Origin: Streptomyces gobiensis
GTDB taxonomy: Bacteria; Actinomycetota; Actinomycetes; Streptomycetales; Streptomycetaceae
Length of the DNA stretch: 64,000 nucleotides
Direction of reading: 5' to 3'
Assembly (NCBI RefSeq): GCF_021216675.1
Contig: NZ_CP086120.1
Location: 2,400,501-2,464,500, forward strand
Shown: positions 7,898-16,636 of the stretch, in pieces
Position numbering within the stretch: the first letter of the stretch is position 1
How the letters are laid out: every line of letters starts with the position of its first letter
Notes under the pieces: generated by a model
The model's database searches: none
Told to the model about the DNA's origin: nothing
Seen by the model: the letters and a program-made list of their open reading frames with translations, nothing else
Program-made: the position numbers and the translations under genes

Positions 7898-8901
7898 GAG
7901 GCGGTCCCAAAGGTGAGGCGGATGTTGTCGATAAGGCGGGTGGTGCCGACGCGGGCGGCGACGGCGAGGATCGCTTCGCCCGCATGGGTCTCGGGGACTT
8001 CGGTGAAGTCGGCCGGGTCGACCAGGGCGAGGTAGTCCACGGCGTAATCCACGTCCGGGCTCCTCGTCCGCGCCGCCTCGTCCAGCACCTGCCGGGCCGC
8101 GGCGAGGGCCGAGCTGGGGCGGCCCCACGCGTGGGCGAGGGCATGGGCGTCGGCCGAGGCGCGGGGCTCGTCAAGTGCCGCGAGCGCCGCGGCGCGGTCC
8201 GTGCTCTCCGGGCGGCCGGGAGCGGCGGCCGCCCGCGCGCGCAGGGCGCCTTCGGCGGTCAGCCGGTCGCGGGCGGCGAAGAGTGCGTAGGACAGGGACA
8301 GGGCGGTCTGCCGCTCGGCGGCCGAAAGGTAGCGGTTACGGCTGGAGAGGGCGAGGCCGTCCTCCTCGCGGACCGTCGGTACGCCGACGACCTCGACCGG
8401 GAAGTTGAGATCCCGCGCCATCCGGGTGATCAGCGCGAGCTGCTGGGCATCCTTCTCGCCGTAGAGGGCGAGATCCGGCGCGGTGAGGTGGAGGAGCTTG
8501 GCGACGACCGTGAGCATGCCGTCAAAGTGGCCTGGCCGGAAGGCGCCTTCGAGGCGTTCACCCATGGGGCCCGCGGTGATCCGGACCTCGGGCTGCCCAC
8601 CCGGGTACACCTCGTCGACGTCCGGCGCGAAGACGGTGTCCGCGCCCGACCGCTCGGCGACCCGGAGGTCCGCGTCCAGGGTTCGCGGATAGCGGTCCAG
8701 GTCCTCGCCGGCGCCGAACTGGAGTGGGTTGACGAACACGGTCACCACGACCTCGCCGTCCGGGCCGGCCATGTCATGGGCTTTACGGATCAGCGTGGCG
8801 TGGCCCTCGTGCAGGGCGCCCATGGTCATCACCACCGCGCGGCGCCCCGGTCGGGGCGCCGGGCGCAGCGCTTCGGCGGTGTGCAGCAGCCGCACGCTCA
8901 T
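7894..8901 (-). CDS. panC: pantoate-beta-alanine ligase PanC
   Basis: A 335-residue pantothenate synthetase: ATP-dependent ligation of pantoate and beta-alanine. [19 protein letters not shown] contains the HEGH nucleotide-binding motif, and [20 protein letters not shown] the KMSKS-like loop; [19 protein letters not shown] and [12 protein letters not shown] are also diagnostic. The enzyme is longer than the usual ~280 residues because of an Ala-rich insert (about 210-260). The start ATG 8901 shares one base with the stop of the upstream DUF2520 gene; GTG 8904 is an alternative. GGAGGA lies just upstream. Confidence 0.96.
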   Translation of the reverse strand: MSVRLLHTAEALRPAPRPGRRAVVMTMGALHEGHATLIRKAHDMAGPDGEVVVTVFVNPLQFGAGEDLDRYPRTLDADLRVAERSGADTVFAPDVDEVYPGGQPEVRITAGPMGERLEGAFRPGHFDGMLTVVAKLLHLTAPDLALYGEKDAQQLALITRMARDLNFPVEVVGVPTVREEDGLALSSRNRYLSAAERQTALSLSYALFAARDRLTAEGALRARAAAAPGRPESTDRAAALAALDEPRASADAHALAHAWGRPSSALAAARQVLDEAARTRSPDVDYAVDYLALVDPADFTEVPETHAGEAILAVAARVGTTRLIDNIRLTFGTAS

Positions 8902-9809
8902 CACGCTCCTCCGTCCGCGAGCACCTCAAGCAGGTCCTCGGCCAGCTCCGGCTTGAGCAGCCCATGCGCGAGCGCCCGGTCCGCCGTCGTACGGGCCATG
9001 GCGAGGTAGCCCGAGACCGCGCCCGGCGCGTGCTCGCGCAGCTCGGCGATATGCGCGGCGACGGTGCCCGCGTCGCCGCGGGCGACCGGCCCGGTGAGAG
9101 CAGCGTCGCCGGATCGCAGGGCGTTGTCGAGGGCGGCGCCCAGCAGCGGGCCGAGCATCCGGTCCGGAGCGGCCACTCCGGCGGCCCGTAGCAGCTCCAT
9201 GGACTGGGCGACCAGGGTGACCAGATGGTTGGCGCCCAGCGCGAGGGCGGCGTGGTAGAGCGGGCGGGACTCCTCGGCGATCCACTCGGGCTCGCCGCCC
9301 ATCTCGATGACCAGCGCCTCGGCGGCCAGCCGCAGTTCCTCGGGCGCGGTGACGCCGAAGGAGCAGCCGGCCAGCCGCTGCACATCGACCGGCGTCCCGG
9401 TGAAGGTCATCACCGGGTGCAGGGCGAGCGGCAGCGCGCCCGCGCGCAGCGCGGGGTCAAGGACGGCGGTGCCGTAGCGGCCGGACGTATGGGCGATGAG
9501 CTGTCCCGGGCGGATGGCCCCGGTCTCGGCGAGACCGCTGATGAGGCCGGGCAGCGCGTCATCGGGGACGGTGAGCAGGACCAGCTCGGCGCGGGCCAGC
9601 ACCTCGGCGGGCTCGACCAGCGGCACCCCGGGCAGCAGCGCGGCCGCGCGGCGCCGGGAGGCGTCGGACACCCCGGAGGCGGCGACCGGGCGGTGCCCGG
9701 CGAGCCGTAGCGCGGCGGCCAGCGCGGGGCCGACCCGGCCGGCGCCGACGACTCCGACGGTGAGCCGGGCGGGGCGGTCCTCGGCGTTGCCGGTGGGTTG
9801 TTCATTCAC
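8901..9809 (-). CDS. Rossmann-fold DUF2520 protein, possible reductase
   Basis: A 302-residue protein with an NAD(P)-binding Rossmann motif, [19 protein letters not shown] (about 16-34), [15 protein letters not shown], then [20 protein letters not shown] and a helical DUF2520 domain ([20 protein letters not shown]). The fold resembles 6-phosphogluconate/ketopantoate-type dehydrogenases. It is translationally coupled to panC. Inference: because PanC needs pantoate and no panE is seen nearby, this may be a ketopantoate reductase or act on a related 2-keto acid. That role is not shown by the sequence. The GTG start has GGAAGG about 10 nt upstream. Confidence 0.85.
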   Translation of the reverse strand: MNEQPTGNAEDRPARLTVGVVGAGRVGPALAAALRLAGHRPVAASGVSDASRRRAAALLPGVPLVEPAEVLARAELVLLTVPDDALPGLISGLAETGAIRPGQLIAHTSGRYGTAVLDPALRAGALPLALHPVMTFTGTPVDVQRLAGCSFGVTAPEELRLAAEALVIEMGGEPEWIAEESRPLYHAALALGANHLVTLVAQSMELLRAAGVAAPDRMLGPLLGAALDNALRSGDAALTGPVARGDAGTVAAHIAELREHAPGAVSGYLAMARTTADRALAHGLLKPELAEDLLEVLADGGA

Positions 9810-9962
9810 GTGAGCTGGGCCTTCCGTTCCAGTCCGCTGGATCGGTACCGGACGATCGTCGCCATGCTACGCGCCGTGGATGGGCCGGTGCTCAAGGTGG
9901 GCGCCGTGCGCAACACCGGGAGCCCGGCTAACGGGGCTCCGCCCCCGGGCCCCGTGAGCGGG

Positions 9963-10150
9963 AGTGCCGTGGGTGGGTTTCCCCGTATCCCTCCCCCAGC
10001 TACCGCTGGGAGGTGCCCCCACCTTCCCGGAAACCGGGGCTTCGCCCCGGGGCCCCGGGGTTTGCCGGTGCGGGCCGGTGGCCGGGTTGTGCCCACCAAG
10101 CGTCGCGAGCTCCGCCCCGGGGCTGGCCGGAGCGTCGTGGGGTTGGGGGG
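9963..10150. repeat. composite intergenic repeat copy R2, overlapping a CDS end
   Basis: Module A of the repeat: GTGGGTTTCCCCGTATCC, then GGAAACCGGGGCTTCGCCCC, TTGTGCCCACCAAGCGTCGC and GGCTGGCCGGAGCGTCGTGG. A small second palindromic unit (CTCCCCCAGCTACCGCTGGG, from 9991) interrupts it. From about 10000 to 10150 it also encodes the last ~50 residues of the lysyl-transferase-like protein on the complement. Confidence 0.8.
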
Positions 10151-11910
10151 AGGGTTACGAAGCCTTCGGCCTGCATTGCGGCGAAGCCGATACGGGGAAG
10201 GTCGCGGGCGTGCCGGAAGACCAGGAAGCGCGGCTCCCAGCGCGGCTGGAACTTCGCGTTGAACTTGTACAGGGACTCGATCTGGAACCAGCGGGAGAGG
10301 AAGATCAGAAGCTTTCGCCACATCCGCAGCACCGGCCCGGCGCCCAGCCGCTCACCCCGGGCGAGCACCGCCCGGAACATCGCGAAGTTGAGCGAGACCT
10401 GCCTGATCCCCAGCCCCGGCGCGGCCTGTATCGCGGCCACGATCAGCAGCTCGTTCATCCCGGGGTCGGCGGACCGGTCCCGCCGCATCAGGTCCAGCGA
10501 CATCCCGTCCCCGCCCCACGGGACAAAGTGGAGCACCGCTTTCAGCTCGCCCGCCAGGTGCGCGGTGGCCACGACACAGTCCCCGTCGGCCGGGTCGCCG
10601 ACCCGGCCGAGTGCCATGGAGAAGCCCCGCTCGGTCTCAGTGCCGCGCCAGGTGTCGGCGGCCGTACGGACCTGGGCCAGCTCCTCGGCGTCCAGCTCGC
10701 GCACCCGGCGCACCCGGGTCTCGTAACCGGCCCGCTCAATGCGCTTGACCATCTGCCGTACGTTCCGCATGCCCCGCCCGGCGAGGGTGAAGGAGGCCAC
10801 CTCGACGACCGCCTCGTCGCCCAGCTCCAGGGCGTCCAGACCGGTCTCCCGGGTCCACACATGGCCGCCGGTCTCCGAGCAGCCCATCACCGCCGGGGTC
10901 CAGGAGTGCGCGCGGGCCAGCGCCATGAACCTGTCGATCGCGCCCGGCCAGGCCTCCACATCGCCCACAGGGTCGCCGCTGGCCAGCATCACTCCGCTCA
11001 CCACCCGGTAGCAGACGGCCGCCTTGCCGGACTCGGAGAAGACCACGCTCTTGTCCCGGCGCAGGGCGAAGTGGCCCAGCGAGTCCCGGCCGCCGTGCCG
11101 GGCCAGCAGCCCGCGCAGCCGTTCTTCGTCCTCGGCGGTCAGCCGGGCGGCCGGGTGGTGCGGCCGGAAGGCGAGATACGCGGTGGTGATGGCGGTCAGC
11201 AGCCCGAGCGCGCCCAGCGAGTAGGCGACGGTGTCCGAGGCACGCCCGGCGTAGGACACCGGCCCCTCAAAGCCGAAGAGACCCCACAGCACATGCTGGA
11301 GCCGTTCCCCGAGCCCCGGGTCACCGGTGATCCGGTTCGGGTGCGCCCCCACGATGACCAGCCCGAGGGCAAGGCTGCCACCGCCCAGAACCAGGAAGTT
11401 GACGGCCGCCCGCCACCGGCCGCGCGGATCGGGGAGCGCGGCGAACTCCCGGCGGTGCCGCAGCAGCGGCCACAGCAGGGCGAGGCAGAGCAGGGTCCCG
11501 ATGACCGAGTGCCGGTAGAGCAGCTGGGCGGCCGCGCCGACGGGCACCAGCACCACGGCCGCCGCCCAGGCGCGCCGCTTACCGCGCTTGAGGCCATGGG
11601 CAAGGATCAGCAGCAGCACGCCGACCACGATGGAGGCGGCCGCGGCGAGTGAGCAGACGGTGCCGGGCAGCACCTCGGCAAGGTCGTGCATACGGCTGCG
11701 GCGGAGCCCGGGGAAGATCCCGGAGACCAGGTTGAGCAGCCCGATGAGCCCACAGGCCGTGCCGACGACGGTGGGGATGGCGGCGGGCCGCGGCCCGCGC
11801 GGCAGCCAGCGAGGGCGCTGAGGCCGCGTCGATTCAGAAGTCGATTCAGAAACCGGTGCCGGTGCCGGAGCGACCGATGCGGTTCTTTCACTCTCTACTT
11901 TGACTGACAT
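10000..11910 (-). CDS. MprF/LPG-synthase-like membrane protein (DUF2156)
   Basis: A 636-residue protein with a Ser/Thr-rich cytoplasmic start, about six membrane helices (residues ~45-260, e.g. VVGTACGLIGLLNLVSGIFP) and a C-terminal DUF2156 aminoacyl-transferase domain (~275-580: DSLGHFALRRDKSVVFSESG, AHSWTPAVMGCSETG, GELKAVLHFVPWGGDGMSLD, GIRQVSLNFAMFRAVLARGE). Family members move lysine or alanine from aminoacyl-tRNA to phosphatidylglycerol, lowering surface charge and raising resistance to cationic peptides. The last ~50 residues (after MQAEGFVTLPP) are encoded by repeat R2 and are probably an acquired, unstructured tail. Which amino acid is transferred cannot be told. Confidence 0.88.
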   Translation of the reverse strand: MSVKVESERTASVAPAPAPVSESTSESTRPQRPRWLPRGPRPAAIPTVVGTACGLIGLLNLVSGIFPGLRRSRMHDLAEVLPGTVCSLAAAASIVVGVLLLILAHGLKRGKRRAWAAAVVLVPVGAAAQLLYRHSVIGTLLCLALLWPLLRHRREFAALPDPRGRWRAAVNFLVLGGGSLALGLVIVGAHPNRITGDPGLGERLQHVLWGLFGFEGPVSYAGRASDTVAYSLGALGLLTAITTAYLAFRPHHPAARLTAEDEERLRGLLARHGGRDSLGHFALRRDKSVVFSESGKAAVCYRVVSGVMLASGDPVGDVEAWPGAIDRFMALARAHSWTPAVMGCSETGGHVWTRETGLDALELGDEAVVEVASFTLAGRGMRNVRQMVKRIERAGYETRVRRVRELDAEELAQVRTAADTWRGTETERGFSMALGRVGDPADGDCVVATAHLAGELKAVLHFVPWGGDGMSLDLMRRDRSADPGMNELLIVAAIQAAPGLGIRQVSLNFAMFRAVLARGERLGAGPVLRMWRKLLIFLSRWFQIESLYKFNAKFQPRWEPRFLVFRHARDLPRIGFAAMQAEGFVTLPPTPRRSGQPRGGARDAWWAQPGHRPAPANPGAPGRSPGFREGGGTSQR

Positions 11911-12001
11911 CCCGTTCCCGTCGCCCCACCGAACGCATTACTGCGCATAAGACGTGAATTCGGATGAACAGGTTGCCCCTTTCTCAGGAAGTGCACGGTT
12001 C

Positions 12002-13132
12002 ATGGGTCTCACCAGCAACAAGGTGCTCGCGTTGGCCATCTTCGCGGCCGTGCTGCTGTTCATCGCCACCATCTGGCTGTGGCCGAAGCTCTCCCGTAAC
12101 AGCGTCCGCAGCATCCTGGGACGAATCGGACTCGTACTGGGGACCCAGCTCGCGATCTTCGCCACCGTCGGGCTGCTGGCCAACAACGCCAATGGCTTCT
12201 ACGCCAGCTGGTCCGACCTCAAGGCGGATCTCTTCGGCGTCGAACGGCCGAAGGGCACCGTCACGGAGTACAACTCCGACGGCAAGCCGCTTCAGGTGCG
12301 GGGCCAGCGGAGCCTTCGCGTCAGGCACGGCGCCGACCCGGCGAAGGCGGGCCGCATCGACGAGGTGCGGATCAACGGCCTCCGGAGCGGTATCAGCTCA
12401 CCCGCGCTGGTCTATCTGCCGCCGCAGTACTTCCAGCGGGGGTACGAGAGAAAGAACTTCCCGGCGGCGGTGGTGCTCACCGGCTACCCGGGCACCACGG
12501 AGAACCTGATCACCCGGCTGCGTGTCCCCCAGACCGCGTCAGCCCATATCCAGGCGGGCAGGCTGCAGCCGACCATCCTGGTCATGATGCGGCCGACCCT
12601 CATCCCGGGCCGGGACACAGAGTGCGTGGACGTCCCGGACGGGCCGCAGACCGAGACCTTCTTCACCCGGGACGTACGCGGCGCGGTGTCCACCCACTAC
12701 CGAGTGGGGGACAAGGCCGAGAACTGGGGGATCATGGGCAACTCAACGGGTGGCTACTGCGCCCTGAAGATGACCATGCGCCACCCGGACGCCTTCTCCA
12801 CCGGCGTCGGCCTCTCCGCCGACTACAAGGCCCCCCGCGACTCGCAGACCGGCGACCTGTTCGGCGGCAGCAAGCGGCTGGAGAACGAGAACAACCTGAC
12901 CTGGCGACTGGACAACCTCCCACCGCCGCCGGTCAGTGTGCTGGTCACCAGCAGCAGGCAGGGCGAGAAGAACTACGCGGCGACCCGGGCCTTCATCAAG
13001 AAGGCAGCCGTCAATCAGCCGCCGCTGAAGATCGCTTCGATCATCCTCGACAGCGGCGGCCACAACTTCTCCACCTGGGGCCGCGAACTGGCCCCCGCCC
13101 TGGACTGGATGGGCGAGCGGCTCAGGGCGTAA
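12002..13132 (+). CDS. membrane-anchored esterase-fold alpha/beta hydrolase
   Basis: A 376-residue protein. Residues 1-60 carry two hydrophobic helices (VLALAIFAAVLLFIATIWLW and GLVLGTQLAIFATVGLLANN). The rest is an esterase-D/antigen-85-like hydrolase: SPALVYLPPQYF, VVLTGYPGTTENLITRL, nucleophile elbow GIMGNSTGGYCALKMTMRH (GNSTGG) and a late histidine in DSGGHNFSTWG. The catalytic domain is probably outside the membrane. Antigen-85 relatives are acyl or mycolyl transferases, but substrate here is unknown. ATG 12002 (MGLTSNK) is preferred, with AGGAAG 13 nt upstream. It is divergent from the LPG-synthase-like gene, and its stop overlaps the convergent hydrolase gene by 11 bp. Confidence 0.88.
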   Translation: MGLTSNKVLALAIFAAVLLFIATIWLWPKLSRNSVRSILGRIGLVLGTQLAIFATVGLLANNANGFYASWSDLKADLFGVERPKGTVTEYNSDGKPLQVRGQRSLRVRHGADPAKAGRIDEVRINGLRSGISSPALVYLPPQYFQRGYERKNFPAAVVLTGYPGTTENLITRLRVPQTASAHIQAGRLQPTILVMMRPTLIPGRDTECVDVPDGPQTETFFTRDVRGAVSTHYRVGDKAENWGIMGNSTGGYCALKMTMRHPDAFSTGVGLSADYKAPRDSQTGDLFGGSKRLENENNLTWRLDNLPPPPVSVLVTSSRQGEKNYAATRAFIKKAAVNQPPLKIASIILDSGGHNFSTWGRELAPALDWMGERLRA

Positions 13133-13928
13133 GACGATCCTCGCGGTCCCCGCGATCCCCGTGGTCCCCGCGCAGGAACTCCTCGATGGCCTGGATGAGT
13201 TCCAGCGGGGTCTCATCGGCCGGGTAGTGCCCGGCGCAAGGGAGCTCGACCAGATCGATCCGCTTGTACCACCGCAGCCATGTCTGCCGCATCACCTCGG
13301 CGTTCAGCGCCGGATCACGCCCGCCCACCACCACCCGGGTGGGCACGGCCGCCCCCTGAACATCGGTGTGGAAGTCCTCCAGGGCCCAGGAGTTCAGCCA
13401 CTGCCGGAAGGCCTTGGCGTCACTGCGCTCGAGGGACTGCCGCAGCATCCGGTCCAGATAGGCGTCCGGCCGCTGACCGCCGGTCGTCAGGTCGAGGATC
13501 GCGCGCCGGTTCTCCGGCCGCTCGGCGGCTCCCTCGAACAGCTCCCACTGCGCGCCCTCCATCGGCACCCCGCTCGCGGGCACCGGAGCGATACCGACCA
13601 GCCTCCGCACCCGCTCGGGAGCCGCCACCATGACCCGCTGGATCACCGCACCGCCCATCGAGTGCCCCAGCAGCGAGAACCGCTCCCAGCCCAACTCATC
13701 GGCGAGCGCCAGCACATCGCGAGCCGCCTGACTGGTCGTATACGGCCCGGAGGCGTCCCGGGCCGCACCGTATCCCCGCAGATCGACGACGGCGTAACTG
13801 AATGACCGCCGGTCCACATCCGGCAGCACGGCAGCGTACGCACCACGGTCGGCGAACCACCCATGCACCGCGATCACCCGGTGCGGACCATCACCAACGA
13901 CCTCGTGAGGGAGCAGTAAAGAAGTCAT
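13122..13928 (-). CDS. alpha/beta-fold hydrolase
   Basis: A 268-residue cytoplasmic hydrolase. Motifs are HRVIAVHGWFADRGAYAAVL (oxyanion HGW), the nucleophile elbow FSLLGHSMGGAVIQRV (GHSMG), the acid in RVVVGGRDPALNAEVM and the His in LPCAGHYPADETP. That is a complete Ser-Asp-His set. Substrate unknown; relatives include haloperoxidases and esterases. ATG 13928 (MTSLLLPHE) is chosen. The C-terminus is a charged 9-bp repeat (13143-13169) giving RGDHGDRGDRED. It converges on the preceding esterase gene with overlapping 3' ends. Confidence 0.88.
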   Translation of the reverse strand: MTSLLLPHEVVGDGPHRVIAVHGWFADRGAYAAVLPDVDRRSFSYAVVDLRGYGAARDASGPYTTSQAARDVLALADELGWERFSLLGHSMGGAVIQRVMVAAPERVRRLVGIAPVPASGVPMEGAQWELFEGAAERPENRRAILDLTTGGQRPDAYLDRMLRQSLERSDAKAFRQWLNSWALEDFHTDVQGAAVPTRVVVGGRDPALNAEVMRQTWLRWYKRIDLVELPCAGHYPADETPLELIQAIEEFLRGDHGDRGDREDRLTP

Positions 13929-13984
13929 GCGCTCAAGGATCGAAGCCCCGGCGTCCACCCCGCAAGACCGCCCAACTGGCGGGG

Positions 13985-15151
13985 TCAGCCGCCCGGCACG
14001 GTCTGGATGTCGGTGTCCTCGCGGCGTACGCCCTGCTCGTCGGCGTCGATGGAGCGGCGCAGTGCCTCGTGCAGCCGGGCCGGGGTCAGTACGCCTTCGA
14101 AGTGGTCGCCGTCCAGAATGGCGATCCAGCCCGCGTCGTGCTGGAGCATGGTGCTGAACGCCTGTTTGAGGGAGGCGCCCAGGGGGAGCCAGGCCTCCAT
14201 ACGGCGGGCGTGGGTGCGGACCGGGGCGGCCGGGTCCGCCGCCGCGGCGACCTCTTCCGCGGCGACCCAGCCGTGCAGAGCGTCCGCGTCGTCCAGGACG
14301 ACCGCCCAGCGGGCGCCGTCGGTACGCATCCGGGTGGCCGCCTTGTCGAGGCGGTCGTTCAGCCGGACGACCGGTGGCTGCTCCAGATCGCCGCTCTCGA
14401 CCGGGGTGACCGAGAGCCGCTTCAGGCCGCGGTCCGCGCCGACGAAATCGGCGACATACGGGGTGGCCGGGGCGCCCAGCACCTTCGCGGGCGGGTCGAA
14501 CTGCTCGATCCGGCCGGCACCGTATACGGCGATACGGTCGCCGAGCCGTACCGCCTCCTCCATGTCATGGGTGACGAACAGGACCGTCTTGCGGACCTCG
14601 GCCTGGAGGCGCAGAAACTCACTCTGGAGGTGTTCGCGGACGACCGGGTCGACCGCGCCGAAGGGCTCGTCCATGAGGAGGACGGGCGGATCGGCGGCCA
14701 GCGCACGGGCCACACCGACGCGTTGCCGCTGGCCGCCGGAGAGCTGGTCCGGGTAGCGGTCGCCGTATACGGAGGGGTCGAGGCCGACCAGTTCGAGCAG
14801 TTCGGCGGCGCGCTCGCGGCCCTTGGCCCGCCGCCAGCCCAGCAGCTGCGGAACGGTCGCGGTGTTGTCCAGGACCGTCTTGTGCGGGAAGAGACCGACC
14901 TGCTGGATGACATAGCCGATCCGGCGGCGCAGCTTCACCGGATCACTGGCGGCGATGTCCGCACCGTCCAGCAGGATGCGCCCCTGGGAAGGGTCGGTCA
15001 GCCGGTTGACCATCTTCATCGTGGTCGTCTTGCCGCATCCGGACGGCCCGACGAGCGTCACCAGCTCGCCCTTCGCCACCTCGAAGGACAGATCGTCCAC
15101 GGCGATGGTGCCGTCGCCGTAGCGCTTGGTGACGTGCTCAAACCGGATCAT
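13985..15151 (-). CDS. betaine/choline-type ABC transporter ATPase with CBS domains
   Basis: A 388-residue OpuCA/ProV-type ATPase. Walker A GPSGCGKTTTMKMVNRLTDP, Q-loop IGYVIQQVGLFPH, signature DQLSGGQRQRVGVARALA, Walker B LLMDEPFGAVDP and the H-loop VTHDMEEA are all intact. The C-terminal third is a CBS pair (ARWAVVLDDADALHGWVAAE and AGWIAILDGDHFEGVLTPAR) that in homologues senses ionic strength or nucleotides. It is divergent from the two permease genes and the binding protein at 15207-17590, which complete the importer for compatible solutes such as glycine betaine, choline or carnitine. Confidence 0.94.
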   Translation of the reverse strand: MIRFEHVTKRYGDGTIAVDDLSFEVAKGELVTLVGPSGCGKTTTMKMVNRLTDPSQGRILLDGADIAASDPVKLRRRIGYVIQQVGLFPHKTVLDNTATVPQLLGWRRAKGRERAAELLELVGLDPSVYGDRYPDQLSGGQRQRVGVARALAADPPVLLMDEPFGAVDPVVREHLQSEFLRLQAEVRKTVLFVTHDMEEAVRLGDRIAVYGAGRIEQFDPPAKVLGAPATPYVADFVGADRGLKRLSVTPVESGDLEQPPVVRLNDRLDKAATRMRTDGARWAVVLDDADALHGWVAAEEVAAAADPAAPVRTHARRMEAWLPLGASLKQAFSTMLQHDAGWIAILDGDHFEGVLTPARLHEALRRSIDADEQGVRREDTDIQTVPGG

Positions 15152-15206
15152 CGCGCCATTGTGTCAGTGCTGGGGATTGTCAGTGCTGAAGGTTAGGGTC
15201 GCGGGC
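15152..15206. promoter_or_regulatory. divergent control region with 11-bp direct repeat
   Basis: This 55-bp gap must hold the promoters for the ATPase gene (left) and the permease operon (right). TGTCAGTGCTG occurs twice, at 15162-15172 and 15178-15188, with 16 bp between starts. That is compatible with a regulator reading the same DNA face about 1.5 turns apart. No regulator gene is adjacent. Confidence 0.5.
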
Positions 15207-15884
15207 GTGACTTCGAAAGGATGTCTGAGCGCCAACGACTGGGTCTGCGGAGAATATGTCCGCAGCCGTGGTGAGGAGCTGGCCGACGCGACGGTGCAGC
15301 ATGTGGGGATCACCGCCGTCTCCGTGCTGCTCGGGCTGCTGCTCGCCTTTCCGCTGGCACTGCTCGCGCGCCGCTGGCGAGTGGCGGCCGGGCCGGTGCT
15401 GGGGATGACCACCGTGCTCTACACCGTGCCGTCGCTGGCCATGTTCGCGCTGCTGATGCCGGTCTTCGGGGTCTCCGTGTCGGTGGTCATAGGCGGTCTG
15501 GTGCTCTACTCGCTGACCGTGCTCGTACGGAACATCCTCGCGGGTCTGGAGGCCGTGCCCGCCGAGGCGCGGGAAGCGGCGCGGGGCATGGGGTACGGCC
15601 CGGGAAGGCTGCTGTTCAGTGTTGAACTGCCGCTCGCGGTGCCCGCGTTGATGGCCGGGGTGCGTATCGCGACCGTGTCGGCCGTCTCCCTGACCACGGT
15701 TGGCGCGATCGTCGGCTATGGCGGGCTGGGCAATCTCATCTACAGCGGCATGGAGAGCTTCTTCAAGACCGAGGTGCTGACCGCCTCGGTGATCTGTGTG
15801 GTGCTGGCGGTGCTCGCCGATGTGCTGCTGCTGGGCGTACAGCGGCTGCTGACGCCCTGGGCCCGGGCCGGAAAGGCGGCCTGA
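15207..15884 (+). CDS. betaine/choline-type ABC transporter permease 1
   Basis: A 225-residue inner-membrane permease with about five or six helices (ITAVSVLLGLLLAFPLALLA, VLGMTTVLYTVPSLAMFALL, VVIGGLVLYSLTVLVRNILA). The coupling loop EAREAARGMGYGPGRLLFSV is the EAA motif that docks on the ATPase. GTG 15207 gives a short N-terminus (TSKGCLSANDWVCGEYVRSR), typical of the YehW/OpuCB group. It is followed after 3 nt by the second permease gene. Together with that gene it forms the heterodimeric pore. Confidence 0.92.
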   Translation: MTSKGCLSANDWVCGEYVRSRGEELADATVQHVGITAVSVLLGLLLAFPLALLARRWRVAAGPVLGMTTVLYTVPSLAMFALLMPVFGVSVSVVIGGLVLYSLTVLVRNILAGLEAVPAEAREAARGMGYGPGRLLFSVELPLAVPALMAGVRIATVSAVSLTTVGAIVGYGGLGNLIYSGMESFFKTEVLTASVICVVLAVLADVLLLGVQRLLTPWARAGKAA

Positions 15885-15887
15885 CCG

Positions 15888-16613
15888 ATGGGGGCGATGG
15901 TGGACGCCTGGTCCTGGCTGACCACCGGTGCGCACTGGACCGGGACCGGCGGGATCGGGCAGCGGCTGGGCGAGCATGTCTTTCTGACGGTGGTGTGTCT
16001 GGCGGTCGCGTGCGCCATCGCGCTTCCCGTGGCGCTGTGGCTCGGCCATATCGGCCGGGGCGGCGCGCTGGCCATCAATATCTCCAACGCCGGGCGAGCG
16101 GTGCCCACTTTCGCGGTGCTGGTGCTGCTGACGCTCAGCCCGCTGGGCAGATACGCCCTCTGGCCCACGCTGATCGCGCTGATCCTCTTCGCGATTCCAC
16201 CGCTGCTGACGAACGCGTATGTGGGGATGCGGGAGGCCGACCGCGATGTGGTGGAGGCGGCGCGCGGGATGGGGATGTCGGGTGGCCAGCTGTTGTGGCG
16301 GGTTGAACTCCCGCTGGCCTTCGCGCTGGTCATGACCGGTATCCGCGCTGCGGCGGTACAGGTGGTGGCGACGGCGACGCTGGCCGCCCTGCCCGGCGGC
16401 GGTGGGCTGGGCCGGATCATCACAGCAGGCTTCAACACCTACAACACGCCGCAGGTAGTGGCCGGTGCGGTGCTGGTCGCCGTGCTGGCACTGGCCGTCG
16501 AGGCGGCCTTGGTTCTGGCAGACCGGGCGCTGGATCCGATGCGGCGGCGCGCACGAGCGGTACGTGAGCCCGAGCCCGACACGGCTCCGGTGCCGGTGGG
16601 GGTGGCGTCATGA
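15888..16613 (+). CDS. betaine/choline-type ABC transporter permease 2
   Basis: A 241-residue permease paralogous to the preceding one: VFLTVVCLAVACAIALPVAL, RAVPTFAVLVLLTLSPLGRY, and the EAA coupling loop DVVEAARGMGMSGGQLLWRV. The C-terminal tail (RRRARAVREPEPDTAPVPVG) is cytoplasmic. The stop overlaps an upstream in-frame ATG of the binding-protein gene. The three genes form one operon supplying the membrane and capture parts of the importer whose ATPase is encoded divergently. Confidence 0.92.
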   Translation: MGAMVDAWSWLTTGAHWTGTGGIGQRLGEHVFLTVVCLAVACAIALPVALWLGHIGRGGALAINISNAGRAVPTFAVLVLLTLSPLGRYALWPTLIALILFAIPPLLTNAYVGMREADRDVVEAARGMGMSGGQLLWRVELPLAFALVMTGIRAAAVQVVATATLAALPGGGGLGRIITAGFNTYNTPQVVAGAVLVAVLALAVEAALVLADRALDPMRRRARAVREPEPDTAPVPVGVAS

Positions 16614-16636
16614 GAGACGTCAGGAGAGGAGTATCC

